A stretch of 64,000 bases of DNA from Chryseobacterium aureum (lineage in GTDB: Bacteria; Bacteroidota; Bacteroidia; Flavobacteriales; Weeksellaceae): NCBI RefSeq assembly GCF_003971235.1, contig NZ_CP034661.1:3038001-3102000 (forward strand), given 5' to 3'. Positions within the stretch are counted from its first letter, which is position 1. Each line of letters opens with the position of its first letter. Shown here one piece after another: positions 18,796 to 27,714 of this stretch. The notes below the pieces were generated by a model, which was given only the letters and a program-made list of their open reading frames with translations, searched no databases and was not told the DNA's origin. Position numbers and translations under genes: made by a program.

Positions 18796-20001
18796 TTATT
18801 TCAGCAGCTGGGCCTCAACATAGTCAAGAATATCTTTTGCCACCTGATCTTTAGATTTAAGGTCAAATTCTTTTTTCTCCGTTCTGGTAAATATTTTTAT
18901 TTTATTGGTATCATTCTTAAATCCTGCTCCTTCATCGCGCAGAGAGTTTAAAACAATCATGTCCAGATTTTTCTTTTCCAGCTTTCCTTTTGCATTTTCT
19001 TCTTCATTCTGGGTTTCCAGGGCAAATCCTACCAAAAACTGATGGGTTTTCTTTTCACCCATGGTTTTCAGGATGTCCGGGTTCTTTACCAGCTCTATGG
19101 TGAGGTTTTCATCATTCTTTTTGATTTTTTCCTTCGCGACTTCTTTCGGAGCATAGTCTGCTACCGCAGCGCTGGCTATACCAATGTCTATTTTATCATA
19201 GAACTCAAATACTTTTGCCAGCATTTCTCTGGCTGAAGTTACTTTATGAAGTTCTACATTCGGATCATGGATGGTTTGAGCGCTTGGCCCGGAAATAAGA
19301 ATTACTTTTGCTCCTCTTCTGGAAGCTTCTTCTGCCAGAGAAAACCCCATTTTTCCGGAAGAATGATTTCCAATGAACCTCACGGGATCAAGGGCTTCAT
19401 AGGTAGGTCCCGCAGTAATTAAAACTGTTTTTCCCTGAAGGCTTTTTGACAGACCACCATTTGCAAAATGATGTTCAACGGTATTGAAAATAGTTGCCGG
19501 CTCTGCCATTCTTCCCTGCCCGATCAGCCCGCTTGCAAGCTCCCCGTTTTCAGCAGGAATAATGAGATGACCAAAGCTTTCGGCAAGATCCAGATTTTTC
19601 TTTGTAGAAGGATGTGCATACATATCAAGATCCATTGCCGGAGCAATCAATACGGGGCATTTTGCAGACATGTAAGTTGCAATTACCAGATTATCACACA
19701 TCCCATGAACCATTTTAGACAAGGTATTGGCTGTACATGGCGCTACAATCATCACATCTGCCCAAAGTGCCATTTCCACATGGCTGTTCCATGTTCCGTT
19801 ATCACTGTAAAATTCTGAATACACTGGTTTTCTGGATAAGGTAGACAGGCTTAGCTTTGTCACAAATTGTTCTGCATCAGGCGTCATAATAACCTGCACT
19901 TCAGCTCCGTTTTTCACAAAATCTCTTATCAGAAAATGAATTTTATAGGCTGCAATTCCTCCAGAGACAGCGATAAGTATCTTTTTACCGGAAACACTCA
20001 T
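18796..20001 (-). CDS. coaBC: Bifunctional phosphopantothenoylcysteine decarboxylase / synthase
   Basis: 401 residues, normal for CoaBC. It makes 4'-phosphopantetheine from phosphopantothenate and cysteine in coenzyme A synthesis. N-terminal flavoprotein CoaC domain (about 1-180): SGGIAAYK, catalytic His in SHVEMALWADV, ANTLSK and APAMDLDMY. C-terminal CoaB domain (about 185-400): ITAGPTYEALDPVRFIGN, SGKMG and the KKNLDMIVLN segment. It follows rpoZ, from which it is separated by a terminator-like hairpin. Confidence 0.96.
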   Translation of the reverse strand: MSVSGKKILIAVSGGIAAYKIHFLIRDFVKNGAEVQVIMTPDAEQFVTKLSLSTLSRKPVYSEFYSDNGTWNSHVEMALWADVMIVAPCTANTLSKMVHGMCDNLVIATYMSAKCPVLIAPAMDLDMYAHPSTKKNLDLAESFGHLIIPAENGELASGLIGQGRMAEPATIFNTVEHHFANGGLSKSLQGKTVLITAGPTYEALDPVRFIGNHSSGKMGFSLAEEASRRGAKVILISGPSAQTIHDPNVELHKVTSAREMLAKVFEFYDKIDIGIASAAVADYAPKEVAKEKIKKNDENLTIELVKNPDILKTMGEKKTHQFLVGFALETQNEEENAKGKLEKKNLDMIVLNSLRDEGAGFKNDTNKIKIFTRTEKKEFDLKSKDQVAKDILDYVEAQLLK

Positions 20002-20068
20002 TTAGTTCTAATTTTTGAAATACTAAAATACTTATTTTTTACAACACCATCAGGCTTTAAAACAAACA

Positions 20069-20103
20069 AAGGTCATAAAAGAAAAGATTTCCTTTATGAC
20101 CTT
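20069..20103 (-). terminator. Terminator after rpoZ
   Basis: Perfect 11-bp stem AAGGTCATAAA / TTTATGACCTT; on the minus strand followed by TGTTTGTTTT. It lies 22 bases beyond the rpoZ stop, so coaBC is either read through at reduced level or has its own promoter. Confidence 0.75.
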
Positions 20104-20125
20104 CATCTATAAAAACACAGAAGAT

Positions 20126-20449
20126 TTATTTTCTTTCTTCTGTTTTTCTGAAATATACATCTCCGTTTAACCACTCTTCAATTGCAATTGAAGTGGGTTT
20201 TGGAAGCTTTTCGTAATGCTTAGAGATCTCAATCTGTTCTCTGTTTTCGAAAACCTCTTCTAATGTAGAATTGTGAACGGCAAATTCATCCAATTTGTTG
20301 TGAAGTTCCGTACGGATCTCCGCATTGATCTGCTCTGCTCTCTTTCCCATGATAACAATAGCTTCATAGATTGAACCTACTTTATCTTCAATCTTATCTT
20401 TATCGTAAGTAATTGTATTTACTTCTGCTTTTGTATCTTTTACACTCAT
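20126..20449 (-). CDS. rpoZ: RNA polymerase omega subunit, Bacteroidota type
   Basis: 107 residues. The core GSIYEAIVIMGKRAEQIN is the omega helix motif that clamps the beta-prime C-terminus; the flanks differ from the proteobacterial form as usual in this phylum. It lies 42 bases after bamD, with which it forms an operon, and upstream of coaBC. Confidence 0.88.
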   Translation of the reverse strand: MSVKDTKAEVNTITYDKDKIEDKVGSIYEAIVIMGKRAEQINAEIRTELHNKLDEFAVHNSTLEEVFENREQIEISKHYEKLPKPTSIAIEEWLNGDVYFRKTEERK

Positions 20450-20491
20450 TTTGAGAAAATTATTTTTATTTTAAGATGGCAAATTTACGAA

Positions 20492-21487
20492 TTATCTTTG
20501 AATTTTGAAAGTGGCTGCCGGAGGAGGGGTCTTAAGTGCTGCACTGTCCCTCTGTAACTGCATTGCTTTCTTTTCATTACTGATCTGATCTTTAATTTGC
20601 TGTTCAGTTTTACCTTTAGCTTCAAGTTTTTCAGCTTCTTTTTTCTGTCTTGCAGTCAAAGCAGCCATTCTTGCTTCTGTTTGTTTTTTAACTTCTACAA
20701 AATTTTCTTTTTCCTTTTCCAGTTTCGCTCTCAGATCCGCTGCTGTTTTAGAATATTCTGTATTGGGAAGTTCTTTTTCAACCAGTTTCGTATAGGTTAA
20801 AGCGCTTTCAATACGCTCATCTTTAAGATTATATACAGATTTTGTTGCCAGTTCATAACGGGATTTCATGATATAATCATAAATTTTTGAACGAAGCTTT
20901 GTGCTTGGAAAATCTTCCAAAACGTTCTCCAACGCTACATTTGCAGCTTTGTACTGACCCATTTTGTAATATTGTCTTGCATTCTCATAGGCTTTGAATT
21001 CAAGCTTATAAGACAGCTCATCAATCAGCTGGCTGATATTTTTAGATCTTTCAGAGTTCGGATAGTTGTTCAGGAATTCCTGCAGCTCATTAATGGCCAA
21101 TTCTGTACTGGACTGATCCAAGTTATAATCCATAGATCCTTCATAGTAGCACAGTGCAGACATGTAAGAGGCTTCTTCAGCTCTCGGATCTTTTGGAAAA
21201 CTAACGGCAAAGTTTTTAAACTGGTGGCCTGCCAGCTTATAACTTTTGTCATAATAGTTCGCATAAGCAGTGTTGAAACCTACATTAGGAAAATCATCAG
21301 TTCCTGCTACAAGATTCGCCAGTCTGTCGTAAAGGGCTAATGCATTTTTCCACTTTTTCTTCGCGAAGTTTTCATTAGCTGCTTTTAAGATAAACTCTTT
21401 ATCAGCACTCCTCATTGCTCTTTCCTGTTGGCTTACACAAGATGAAATTACCGCTACAGCAAAAAGACCTAAAATATATTTTTTCAT
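20492..21487 (-). CDS. bamD: Outer-membrane assembly lipoprotein BamD
   Basis: 331 residues. Lipobox ISSC near residue 16. TPR-like repeats fill about 30-240 (LYDRLANLVAG, AGHQFKNFAVSFPKDPRAEEASYM in parts, ELQEFLNNYPNSERS). BamD is the essential partner of BamA in beta-barrel insertion, on the periplasmic face of the outer membrane. The protein is longer than the roughly 245-residue Escherichia coli form because of a Lys/Glu-rich, coiled-coil-like C-terminal tail (about 250-320), which I read as a lineage extension. Confidence 0.9.
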   Translation of the reverse strand: MKKYILGLFAVAVISSCVSQQERAMRSADKEFILKAANENFAKKKWKNALALYDRLANLVAGTDDFPNVGFNTAYANYYDKSYKLAGHQFKNFAVSFPKDPRAEEASYMSALCYYEGSMDYNLDQSSTELAINELQEFLNNYPNSERSKNISQLIDELSYKLEFKAYENARQYYKMGQYKAANVALENVLEDFPSTKLRSKIYDYIMKSRYELATKSVYNLKDERIESALTYTKLVEKELPNTEYSKTAADLRAKLEKEKENFVEVKKQTEARMAALTARQKKEAEKLEAKGKTEQQIKDQISNEKKAMQLQRDSAALKTPPPAATFKIQR

Positions 21488-21535
21488 ATAAAAAATTCAA
21501 CAGTTTTCGGATTATACAGCCGATTTACTAATTTG

Positions 21536-21543
21536 CAAAAATA
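21536..21543 (-). promoter_or_regulatory. Candidate promoter -7 element of the bamD-rpoZ operon
   Basis: Minus strand TATTTTTG matches TAnnTTTG, about 50 bases upstream of the bamD ATG. Confidence 0.5.
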
Positions 21544-21590
21544 TAACTTTTTTGTCAATAGATTTTTTTTTATGAATATTTAACGTAATT

Positions 21591-22220
21591 TTAGTCCGCA
21601 GCGTATCCCAAAATAGCAAAAACACTTAATAAAAGATTCATTCTCACCTTTTTCTCCGCTTCCTTTGCATAGGTTTCTTCGTTTTTGCTCGGAACATAGA
21701 GTTCATAGAAGTTTTTATTTCTGATCACAAATAAAGTGGACCCGATAATCATTGTAAGGATATCTTCCGGCTTGGGAGTAAAGGTAAATACTCCGGAAGC
21801 CACCCCTTTTTTGATCACTTCATCCAGCTTTTTCACGAATAGCTGATAGAAATCAAGCAGTTCATCTTTGAGGTTTTCTGTATGGCGAAGCTCCTGGGTA
21901 ACAAAACCGTGGAAATAGTTATACTTAAACAGCTGGGAAACGATATACTTGATCATCTCACGCATCTGCATTTCCGGTTTACCTTCTTTGATGGTATCTG
22001 CAAATTCTGAAAAATTCTCTCTGGTCTTCAGTACCCTGTACTGATAGAGATAAGACATCATTTTCTCTTTAGAACCGAAGTAATAAGAGATCATAGCGAC
22101 ATTGATACTGGCCTTAGAACAGATATCTCTTACAGAAGTTCCCTCATATCCTTTCTTGGCGATGAGCTCTTCCGCAATATCCAATATGTGAATCTGTTTT
22201 TCTGTAAATTTTTTTTTCAT
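21591..22220 (-). CDS. TetR/AcrR family transcriptional regulator
   Basis: 209 residues. N-terminal HTH (about 8-55): ILDIAEELIAKKGYEGTSVRDI and the recognition helix region INVAMISYYFGSKEKM. The C-terminal all-helical ligand domain is of unknown specificity. A perfect 14-base palindrome 43 bases upstream of its start suggests autoregulation. Divergent to the TatD gene. The last residues are hydrophobic (LLLSVFAILGYAAD). Confidence 0.9.
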   Translation of the reverse strand: MKKKFTEKQIHILDIAEELIAKKGYEGTSVRDICSKASINVAMISYYFGSKEKMMSYLYQYRVLKTRENFSEFADTIKEGKPEMQMREMIKYIVSQLFKYNYFHGFVTQELRHTENLKDELLDFYQLFVKKLDEVIKKGVASGVFTFTPKPEDILTMIIGSTLFVIRNKNFYELYVPSKNEETYAKEAEKKVRMNLLLSVFAILGYAAD

Positions 22221-22263
22221 GAAGTGTACTTTGAGTAAAGTTAAGAAATTTTTAACACATTAA

Positions 22264-22277
22264 TAAACGATCGTTTA
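22264..22277. promoter_or_regulatory. Palindromic operator, probably for the adjacent TetR regulator
   Basis: Perfect palindrome TAAACGATCGTTTA in the gap between the divergent TetR and TatD genes. TetR-family operators are often palindromes of this size; binding by this protein is inferred from position. Confidence 0.6.
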
Positions 22278-22316
22278 ATAATTTTAAATTAAATCTGAAA
22301 AACATTATTTTTGAAG

Positions 22317-22940
22317 ATGGAATTTTTTGATTTTCACCATCATAAAAAATACATCAGGAACGGAATTTATAATGTAGCGGAAGAAATTCCGCCTGATTTC
22401 CCCTATTCTATAGGCATTCATCCCAACGATATTGACGTGAACCATCTGGAACAGCAGTTTTCCAGGATGAGAAGCATGATATTTCAAAACTGTTTTGCGA
22501 TAGGTGAATGTGGCCTGGATTCTATGGTTTCAGCAGATCAGCATCTCCAGGAGGAAGTTTTCCTGAGGCAGATTATGATGGCCAATGAAGTAAAAAAGCC
22601 TATCATTATTCATTGTGTAAGAAAATTTTATGAAGTTATTTCTTTCAGGAAAAAGTCCGGGCAGCCGATGATTATTCATGGTTTCAATAAAAAAAAGCAG
22701 ATTGCTGAAGACCTTCTGGCCCATAATTTTTATCTGAGTTTTGGAAAAGCCGTTTTGTATAATTTATCTTTGCAGGATACTTTAAAGGACACCCCGGCAG
22801 ATAAATTCTTTTTAGAAACTGACAATGAGGATTTTAATATCGAAGAATTGTATTACAAAGTTTCAGAAATAAAAGGTATTTCTCCGGAACAGCTGAATGA
22901 ACAAATTTTAGAAAATTTAGAGACGATAAGAAATGGATAA
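22317..22940 (+). CDS. TatD family metal-dependent hydrolase
   Basis: 207 residues from ATG 22317 (a TTG six bases upstream is in frame but less likely). TIM-barrel hydrolase motifs: FDFHHH at the start, SIGIHPND, FAIGECGLD, IIHCVRKFYE and FFLETDNEDF at the end. It is shorter than Escherichia coli TatD (about 260), but this short form is common in Bacteroidota. The family includes 3'-5' DNA/RNA exonucleases. Its end overlaps the start of tcdA by eight bases, so the two are translated together. Confidence 0.85.
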   Translation: MEFFDFHHHKKYIRNGIYNVAEEIPPDFPYSIGIHPNDIDVNHLEQQFSRMRSMIFQNCFAIGECGLDSMVSADQHLQEEVFLRQIMMANEVKKPIIIHCVRKFYEVISFRKKSGQPMIIHGFNKKKQIAEDLLAHNFYLSFGKAVLYNLSLQDTLKDTPADKFFLETDNEDFNIEELYYKVSEIKGISPEQLNEQILENLETIRNG

Positions 22941-23658
22941 ATACTGGTTGGAAAGAACAGAACTTCTGGTTAAAGAAGAAGGTTTGGAAAAATTAAACAA
23001 AGCCACGGTTTTGGTTGTTGGTTTAGGCGGCGTAGGTTCTTTTGCAGCTGAATTTCTTGCCAGAGCCGGAGTCGGGAATATGACGATCGTGGATGGCGAT
23101 ACCGTAGATATTACCAATATCAACAGGCAGCTGCCCGCTTTGCACTCTACTGTAGGAAAACATAAGGTAGAAGTCGTTGCTGAAAGGCTTTTGGATATCA
23201 ACCCTGATCTTCAATTAACCAAAATCAATGAGTTTCTAAATCCTGAAAGAATGGATGAAGTTTTGGATTCTGCCAAATTTGATTATGTTCTGGACTGTAT
23301 CGACAGCGTTACTCCAAAACTGTGTCTGATTATTGCAGCCAAAAGAAGAAGGATAAAAATTGTGAGCTCCATGGGGGCGGGCGGAAAGACCGATCCAAGC
23401 AAGGTTATGGTAAGAGACATCAGTAAAACGGAGCATTGCCACCTCGCAAGACAGGTAAGAAAAAGACTTAAAAAAGTAAAAATAGACAAAGGAGTCCGTT
23501 GTGTTTTCGCCAATGATATTCAGGATGAAGAGAGCCTGAAAATGACTGACGGAACGAATTATAAAAGATCTTTTTACGGAACAATAAGTTATATGCCTGC
23601 TATTTTCGGATTGTATACCGCTTCAGAAGTGATTAATCATTTATTAAATCAGGATTAA
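22933..23658 (+). CDS. tcdA: tRNA threonylcarbamoyladenosine dehydratase
   Basis: 241 residues, E1-like ThiF/MoeB fold. It turns t6A37 of ANN-decoding tRNAs into the cyclic ct6A form using ATP. Nucleotide-binding glycine motif VVGLGGVGSFAAEFL, then DGDTVDITNINRQ and the family-specific CIDSVTPKLCLI, SSMGAGGKTDPSKV and DISKTEHCHLARQVR. It overlaps the TatD gene by eight bases. Confidence 0.92.
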   Translation: MDKYWLERTELLVKEEGLEKLNKATVLVVGLGGVGSFAAEFLARAGVGNMTIVDGDTVDITNINRQLPALHSTVGKHKVEVVAERLLDINPDLQLTKINEFLNPERMDEVLDSAKFDYVLDCIDSVTPKLCLIIAAKRRRIKIVSSMGAGGKTDPSKVMVRDISKTEHCHLARQVRKRLKKVKIDKGVRCVFANDIQDEESLKMTDGTNYKRSFYGTISYMPAIFGLYTASEVINHLLNQD

Positions 23659-23755
23659 AATATCCTTCTGTACATTTCACAGCCTTGAAAACAGTTTTCG
23701 GGTATCGCTCCGTGAAATCCGGAGGAGAAAAATAAAAAATAGTTGCCCTTCGTAA

Positions 23756-24127
23756 ATGACAAATTTCCAATATCCCAGAGCGGAAAAGCTCAAAAAAAAT
23801 ACAGAAATCAGTTTGCTTTTTGATAAGGGCAAATGGCGAACCAGCGGAAATCTGAGAATCATTATCCTGAAAGACAAGCCCGATCTTCCCGTAGAATCAG
23901 CAAGGTTCGGAGTCTCTGTTTCTAAAAGGTATTTTAAAAGAGCTGTACACAGAAATCGCATCAAAAGGCTGTTGAGAGAATGTTATCGCCTGAATAAAGA
24001 TTTATTTAAGCACGCATTTGGAGAAAAAACCATGGCTATGCTGTTTTGGGTTTCTCCTCAAATGCCTCCTAAATTTCAGGATGTGGAAGAACAGTTTATT
24101 AAGCTCTGCCAGCTACAGAAAAAATAA
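23756..24127 (+). CDS. rnpA: Ribonuclease P protein component
   Basis: 123 residues. The basic RNA-binding signature (HRNRIKRLLRECYR) and FGVSVSKRYFKRAVHR are the RnpA RNR motif. It helps the RNase P RNA cut tRNA 5' leaders. It is not next to rpmH here; the neighbours are tcdA and a DUF4126 gene. Confidence 0.93.
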   Translation: MTNFQYPRAEKLKKNTEISLLFDKGKWRTSGNLRIIILKDKPDLPVESARFGVSVSKRYFKRAVHRNRIKRLLRECYRLNKDLFKHAFGEKTMAMLFWVSPQMPPKFQDVEEQFIKLCQLQKK

Positions 24128-24369
24128 TTTTTTACCAGAACAAAAGGTCTGTGAGGTCTTTATTCAGCAGATTATACGAATCTAACAGATTTTATTTTCC
24201 CACAGATCATACAGATTTATACGGATGGTTGTTTAGATATTCTTTAAATTCTACAGCAAACTACAAATAGCAAAACCAGCCTCCCGTATCCAACATCTCT
24301 GAAATTAACAGCAGCCAAATCTCATATACTTTTTGTAATTTAGAGAAAACCTTAAATCTGAAAATTAAT

Positions 24370-24978
24370 ATGTTAGACAGCATCCCCTATTTTTCATATA
24401 TCATCAGTGCCTTCATTGGCATTGGATTAGCTGCTGCTACGGGATTCCGGGTATTTCTTCCCATGTTTATCGTGAGCCTTGCCTCTTATGTCAACTGGAT
24501 TCCGATGAATGAGCATTTTGAGTGGCTTGCAGGGCTTCCGACACTTATTACAACAGGGATTGCCACAGTAGCCGAGATCCTCGCGTATTACATTCCTTTT
24601 ATTGACCATTTGCTGGATACGGTTTCCATTCCTATGGCAACGGTTGCTGGTTCTATATTATTTGCGAGCCAGTTTACCGAACTGGGAACTTTTCCTCAAT
24701 GGGCGCTGGCCTTAATTGCAGGTGGTGGTACAGCCGCTACTATCAGCTCTGGTTTTGCAGGAATACGGGCAGCTTCTACAGCAACAACCGGAGGATTAGG
24801 GAATTCTGTGGTAGGAACAACAGAAACGGCAGGAGCCGGTCTTATGTCTGTTCTTGCGATGGCGGCTCCGGTGATTGCAGCTATTTTTGCTGTTATTACT
24901 TTAATCCTTGTTATTGTTTTTGGACGGAAAGCGTGGAAAAAATTAAGGGGAAGTAAAAATGCTCCCCATGATGGATAA
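24370..24978 (+). CDS. DUF4126 family membrane protein
   Basis: 202 residues with five to six hydrophobic helices: IISAFIGIGLAAATGFRVFL at the start, VAGSILFASQFTELG in the middle, PVIAAIFAVITLILVIVFG at the end. The start pattern and the conserved SGFAGIRAASTATTGGLGN stretch fit DUF4126. Role unknown. Single-gene unit ended by the hairpin at 24983-25011. Confidence 0.8.
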   Translation: MLDSIPYFSYIISAFIGIGLAAATGFRVFLPMFIVSLASYVNWIPMNEHFEWLAGLPTLITTGIATVAEILAYYIPFIDHLLDTVSIPMATVAGSILFASQFTELGTFPQWALALIAGGGTAATISSGFAGIRAASTATTGGLGNSVVGTTETAGAGLMSVLAMAAPVIAAIFAVITLILVIVFGRKAWKKLRGSKNAPHDG

Positions 24979-24982
24979 ATAC

Positions 24983-25011
24983 AAAAGGTACTGCGTTTAA
25001 CAGTACCTTTT
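24983..25011. terminator. Bidirectional terminator
   Basis: Stem AAAAGGTACTG / CAGTACCTTTT, loop CGTTTAA, followed by TTCTTTTT. Lies between the DUF4126 gene and the convergent acidic TPR gene. Confidence 0.88.
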
Positions 25012-25016
25012 TCTTT

Positions 25017-27161
25017 TTAACTTTTACTTCTGAAGTCCTTAATATCCTGAATTTTGGATTCAAAATATTCTTTCTTTTCCGGACTCTTTTTGATTAATAT
25101 TTCAAACGCCTTGATTGCTTTTGTATAGAGTTTCTGTTCAAAATAAAGATTGGCCAACGTCTCTGTCATCAGATGGGAGATATCGTCATTCTTTTCTTTT
25201 ACCACATAGGTACTTTCTTCTTTTAACTGGCTGATCCGGGGGTTATTTTCAATAAAGGTTTCAATAGCTTTCTCTTTGATTTCTGTTTTTTCCTTTACAA
25301 TATCTTCCTTTCTGTCTATCTTCAGCCAGCTTTGCCAGGTATTGATGAAACCGGGAACGTTACTGTCTGCTATCACCTGAGTTGTATTCTTCATAGTAAC
25401 CTCCTGTTTTTTTTCTGCAGGTTCTTCTTTTTCATGCTGCTTTTCTTCAACTTTGAGGGTAGAGATATCGGTTCCGAAGAAAGATACATTCATTACAGGA
25501 GCATCAGCATCCTCTTTTCCAGCTTCTGCTGTGGCTTTTTCTTCTTCATCTGATTCAAGGTGCACTGTTTCTTCTTCTACCGGCAAAATTTCTTCCTCAG
25601 CGGCTTTACCTGTTTCCTCTGATTGGGAATCTTCAGTGAATGTTTCATGTGCCGGTTCAGGAATGACCTCTGCTTCCGGAGCTTTTATTTCAGGTGCTGA
25701 TCCCTTTGTTGATTTACTGATTAAAGAATCCGGCATAATGGGCTCCACGCTCATGGGCTTCCATGCGGACTGAACTTCGGGAGTTTTTTCCTCCTGCTGT
25801 TCTTTTTCCTGAGTGATTTCAGCTTTAGGCTCTTCTTCTACAGGCAATTGATTCTCAACAACTTCTTCCGGTATCAGCTCTTCTTTGATTTCCTCAGGCT
25901 TATCTTCACTTGTTGACCAGAAATGGAAGCTTTGGGTCTCTTCGAAGCTAATTTCATGATCTTCAGTAGCTTCAGGCTCTACCTTTTCTTCCTGAGATAC
26001 CGATTTTGCCTCTTTCATTTTTTTCTCAACTTCTTCAATGAGTCTTCTCATCTCATCCTCATGTTTATTTACATTGGATTGAGATACTTCAGGAGTTTCA
26101 GAAATTTCTCCGCTATTAGCCTGTATTTTCACATCCGGCATAAATGAGTCTGTGCCATGGAAGCTTACTTCTGCATCAGATACTTCTGCTGAAGATTCCT
26201 GCTGATTATCATTTGCTTCATCCTGTTGAGCAGGGATTTTATCTTCCTCAATAACAGTTTCCGGCGTAAAATTTTCTCCAGCTTTCTCTTCTGCTTCCGC
26301 TGATATTTCTTCTTGCTGAGCAGTTTTTTCTTCAGAAACTGCTGTTTCAGGTTCTGCTGATTCTGCTGTTACAGATTCTTCTTCTTCTTCTTCTTCTTCT
26401 GTTGCTGCTGCTTCAATATTTCTTTCAGGAACTAAAGGAGCTATTTCATGAAGGCTGACATTTTGCTCATCGTCAATTTTCTGTTCTTCTTTTGCAGATG
26501 AAATCTGATCTTCATCAATGATGGTTTCCGGTGTGAAGTTTTCCCCTGCCTTTTCCTCTGTTTCAGCCACTGCTTCTTCCTTGGATTCCTGAATGGTTTG
26601 TTCTTTTGCAGGCTCAAGCTTCTGGGTTACCAATGTTCCTGATTCCAGGGTAGATTCAAGATCTATCGTCTCTGCATTTTGCTCATCCAGGAAGTTTTCT
26701 TCCCCTTCAAATAAAATCCGGTTTCTTTCACCGTTTACATAAATAGGCTTGACTTCATGCGCAATGGGTAATATACATGCATTTTCCTGTTCTTCTCCCT
26801 GTTTTTCCAAAGAGGTTTCTTCTTCTCTTTTAATAGGAAAGGATTTGCTTTTAGGACCATATTGAGAAGATTTATCTATGATTGGGGAAGGTTTCTTCTC
26901 TTCTGCAATTCCGGATTTGATCTCTTCTCTGATCTTTCCGTTGATCAGCTGATACAAGATCTTTTTATCCGTGGTATAGGCGGCCGTTGTAGAAAGTTCT
27001 TTCTGATAATTTTCTTTTTCATACAGGTGTACCCCATAGAGATGGAGCGCCCTGATATTCTGAATATAAGGAAATGTGTGAATCTCTTCTTTCAAAAGAC
27101 CGAGGTCTTCTAACTGAATCTTCTTCGGATTTTTTATTAATTCTAAAACTCTGGGATTCAT
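25017..27161 (-). CDS. Very acidic low-complexity protein with C-terminal TPR-like end
   Basis: 714 residues. The first 80 residues and the last 70 are ordered and charged-helical; the end (LMTETLANLYFEQKLYTKAI, then FEILIKKSPEKKEYFESKI) is a TPR-like pair. Between them lies some 500 residues of Glu/Ala/Thr-rich sequence with internal repeats: EEKAGENFTPET occurs twice and the short motif VSFxGTD several times (VSFHGTDSF, VSFFGTDIS). No signal peptide, so probably cytoplasmic. It starts two bases before the end of lptE and closes the miaB-to-here run. Function unknown; it may be a scaffold with linear binding motifs. Confidence 0.7.
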   Translation of the reverse strand: MNPRVLELIKNPKKIQLEDLGLLKEEIHTFPYIQNIRALHLYGVHLYEKENYQKELSTTAAYTTDKKILYQLINGKIREEIKSGIAEEKKPSPIIDKSSQYGPKSKSFPIKREEETSLEKQGEEQENACILPIAHEVKPIYVNGERNRILFEGEENFLDEQNAETIDLESTLESGTLVTQKLEPAKEQTIQESKEEAVAETEEKAGENFTPETIIDEDQISSAKEEQKIDDEQNVSLHEIAPLVPERNIEAAATEEEEEEEESVTAESAEPETAVSEEKTAQQEEISAEAEEKAGENFTPETVIEEDKIPAQQDEANDNQQESSAEVSDAEVSFHGTDSFMPDVKIQANSGEISETPEVSQSNVNKHEDEMRRLIEEVEKKMKEAKSVSQEEKVEPEATEDHEISFEETQSFHFWSTSEDKPEEIKEELIPEEVVENQLPVEEEPKAEITQEKEQQEEKTPEVQSAWKPMSVEPIMPDSLISKSTKGSAPEIKAPEAEVIPEPAHETFTEDSQSEETGKAAEEEILPVEEETVHLESDEEEKATAEAGKEDADAPVMNVSFFGTDISTLKVEEKQHEKEEPAEKKQEVTMKNTTQVIADSNVPGFINTWQSWLKIDRKEDIVKEKTEIKEKAIETFIENNPRISQLKEESTYVVKEKNDDISHLMTETLANLYFEQKLYTKAIKAFEILIKKSPEKKEYFESKIQDIKDFRSKS
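26376..26400 (-). repeat. Trinucleotide run coding poly-Glu
   Basis: Plus strand has about eight TTC units in a row, read as GAA on the coding strand inside the acidic protein. Length change would add or remove Glu without shifting frame. Confidence 0.85.
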
Positions 27162-27162
27162 C

Positions 27163-27714
27163 TTACCAATTCGCTACAATGTCGTTAAATATCTTGTTAA
27201 TGATTCTATCTGTCACCAGCTTTACCTGCTGATCTTCGATCTGACTTAGTGATACATCACTGTTGAAAGCGGCTTCATCAGAGTAGGTTCTGTCAAAACT
27301 GGCATCCGGATGAATTTTATTTTCATAATGTACCTTCACTGTAATCGTAAGTTTATTCTGTGCCTGCTGAATCACTCCGCCAGAAGGGTTGGTCTGGGTA
27401 TTGGAGCTGATGGTAGTAGGGGTAATGGAATAATCTGTAATTTCCCCTTCTATCAGGATATCAGGATTTTCTTTTGTTCCTTTCAGAGTGGTTCTCTGAA
27501 GGAATCTATTTTGTATTGCTGTAGAAAACTGCTGCGATAATGCCGGGTTTACAAGAGGGGCATTATTGGGAAATTCATTAATCTGAACTGTTTTCTCATC
27601 TGTAAGAGATGATCCCGTAAAGCTGTAACATGAGTTTAAAACTCCCAGCAACGCAAAAAGCATTACCGTTAGCAATGATTGTTTCAGACTGATATTTTTA
27701 TTTTTAAAATTCAT
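27163..27714 (-). CDS. lptE: LptE-like LPS-assembly lipoprotein
   Basis: 183 residues from ATG 27714, chosen over upstream in-frame starts because it places a normal lipoprotein signal peptide first (SLLTVMLFALLGVLNSC, lipobox LNSC). The mature part (YSFTGSSL, INEFPNNAPLVNP, LQRTTLK, ILIEGEITDYSITP) fits the Bacteroidota LptE family, partner of LptD in LPS transport to the outer leaflet. Starts 11 bases inside the upstream membrane protein gene. Confidence 0.85.
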   Translation of the reverse strand: MNFKNKNISLKQSLLTVMLFALLGVLNSCYSFTGSSLTDEKTVQINEFPNNAPLVNPALSQQFSTAIQNRFLQRTTLKGTKENPDILIEGEITDYSITPTTISSNTQTNPSGGVIQQAQNKLTITVKVHYENKIHPDASFDRTYSDEAAFNSDVSLSQIEDQQVKLVTDRIINKIFNDIVANW

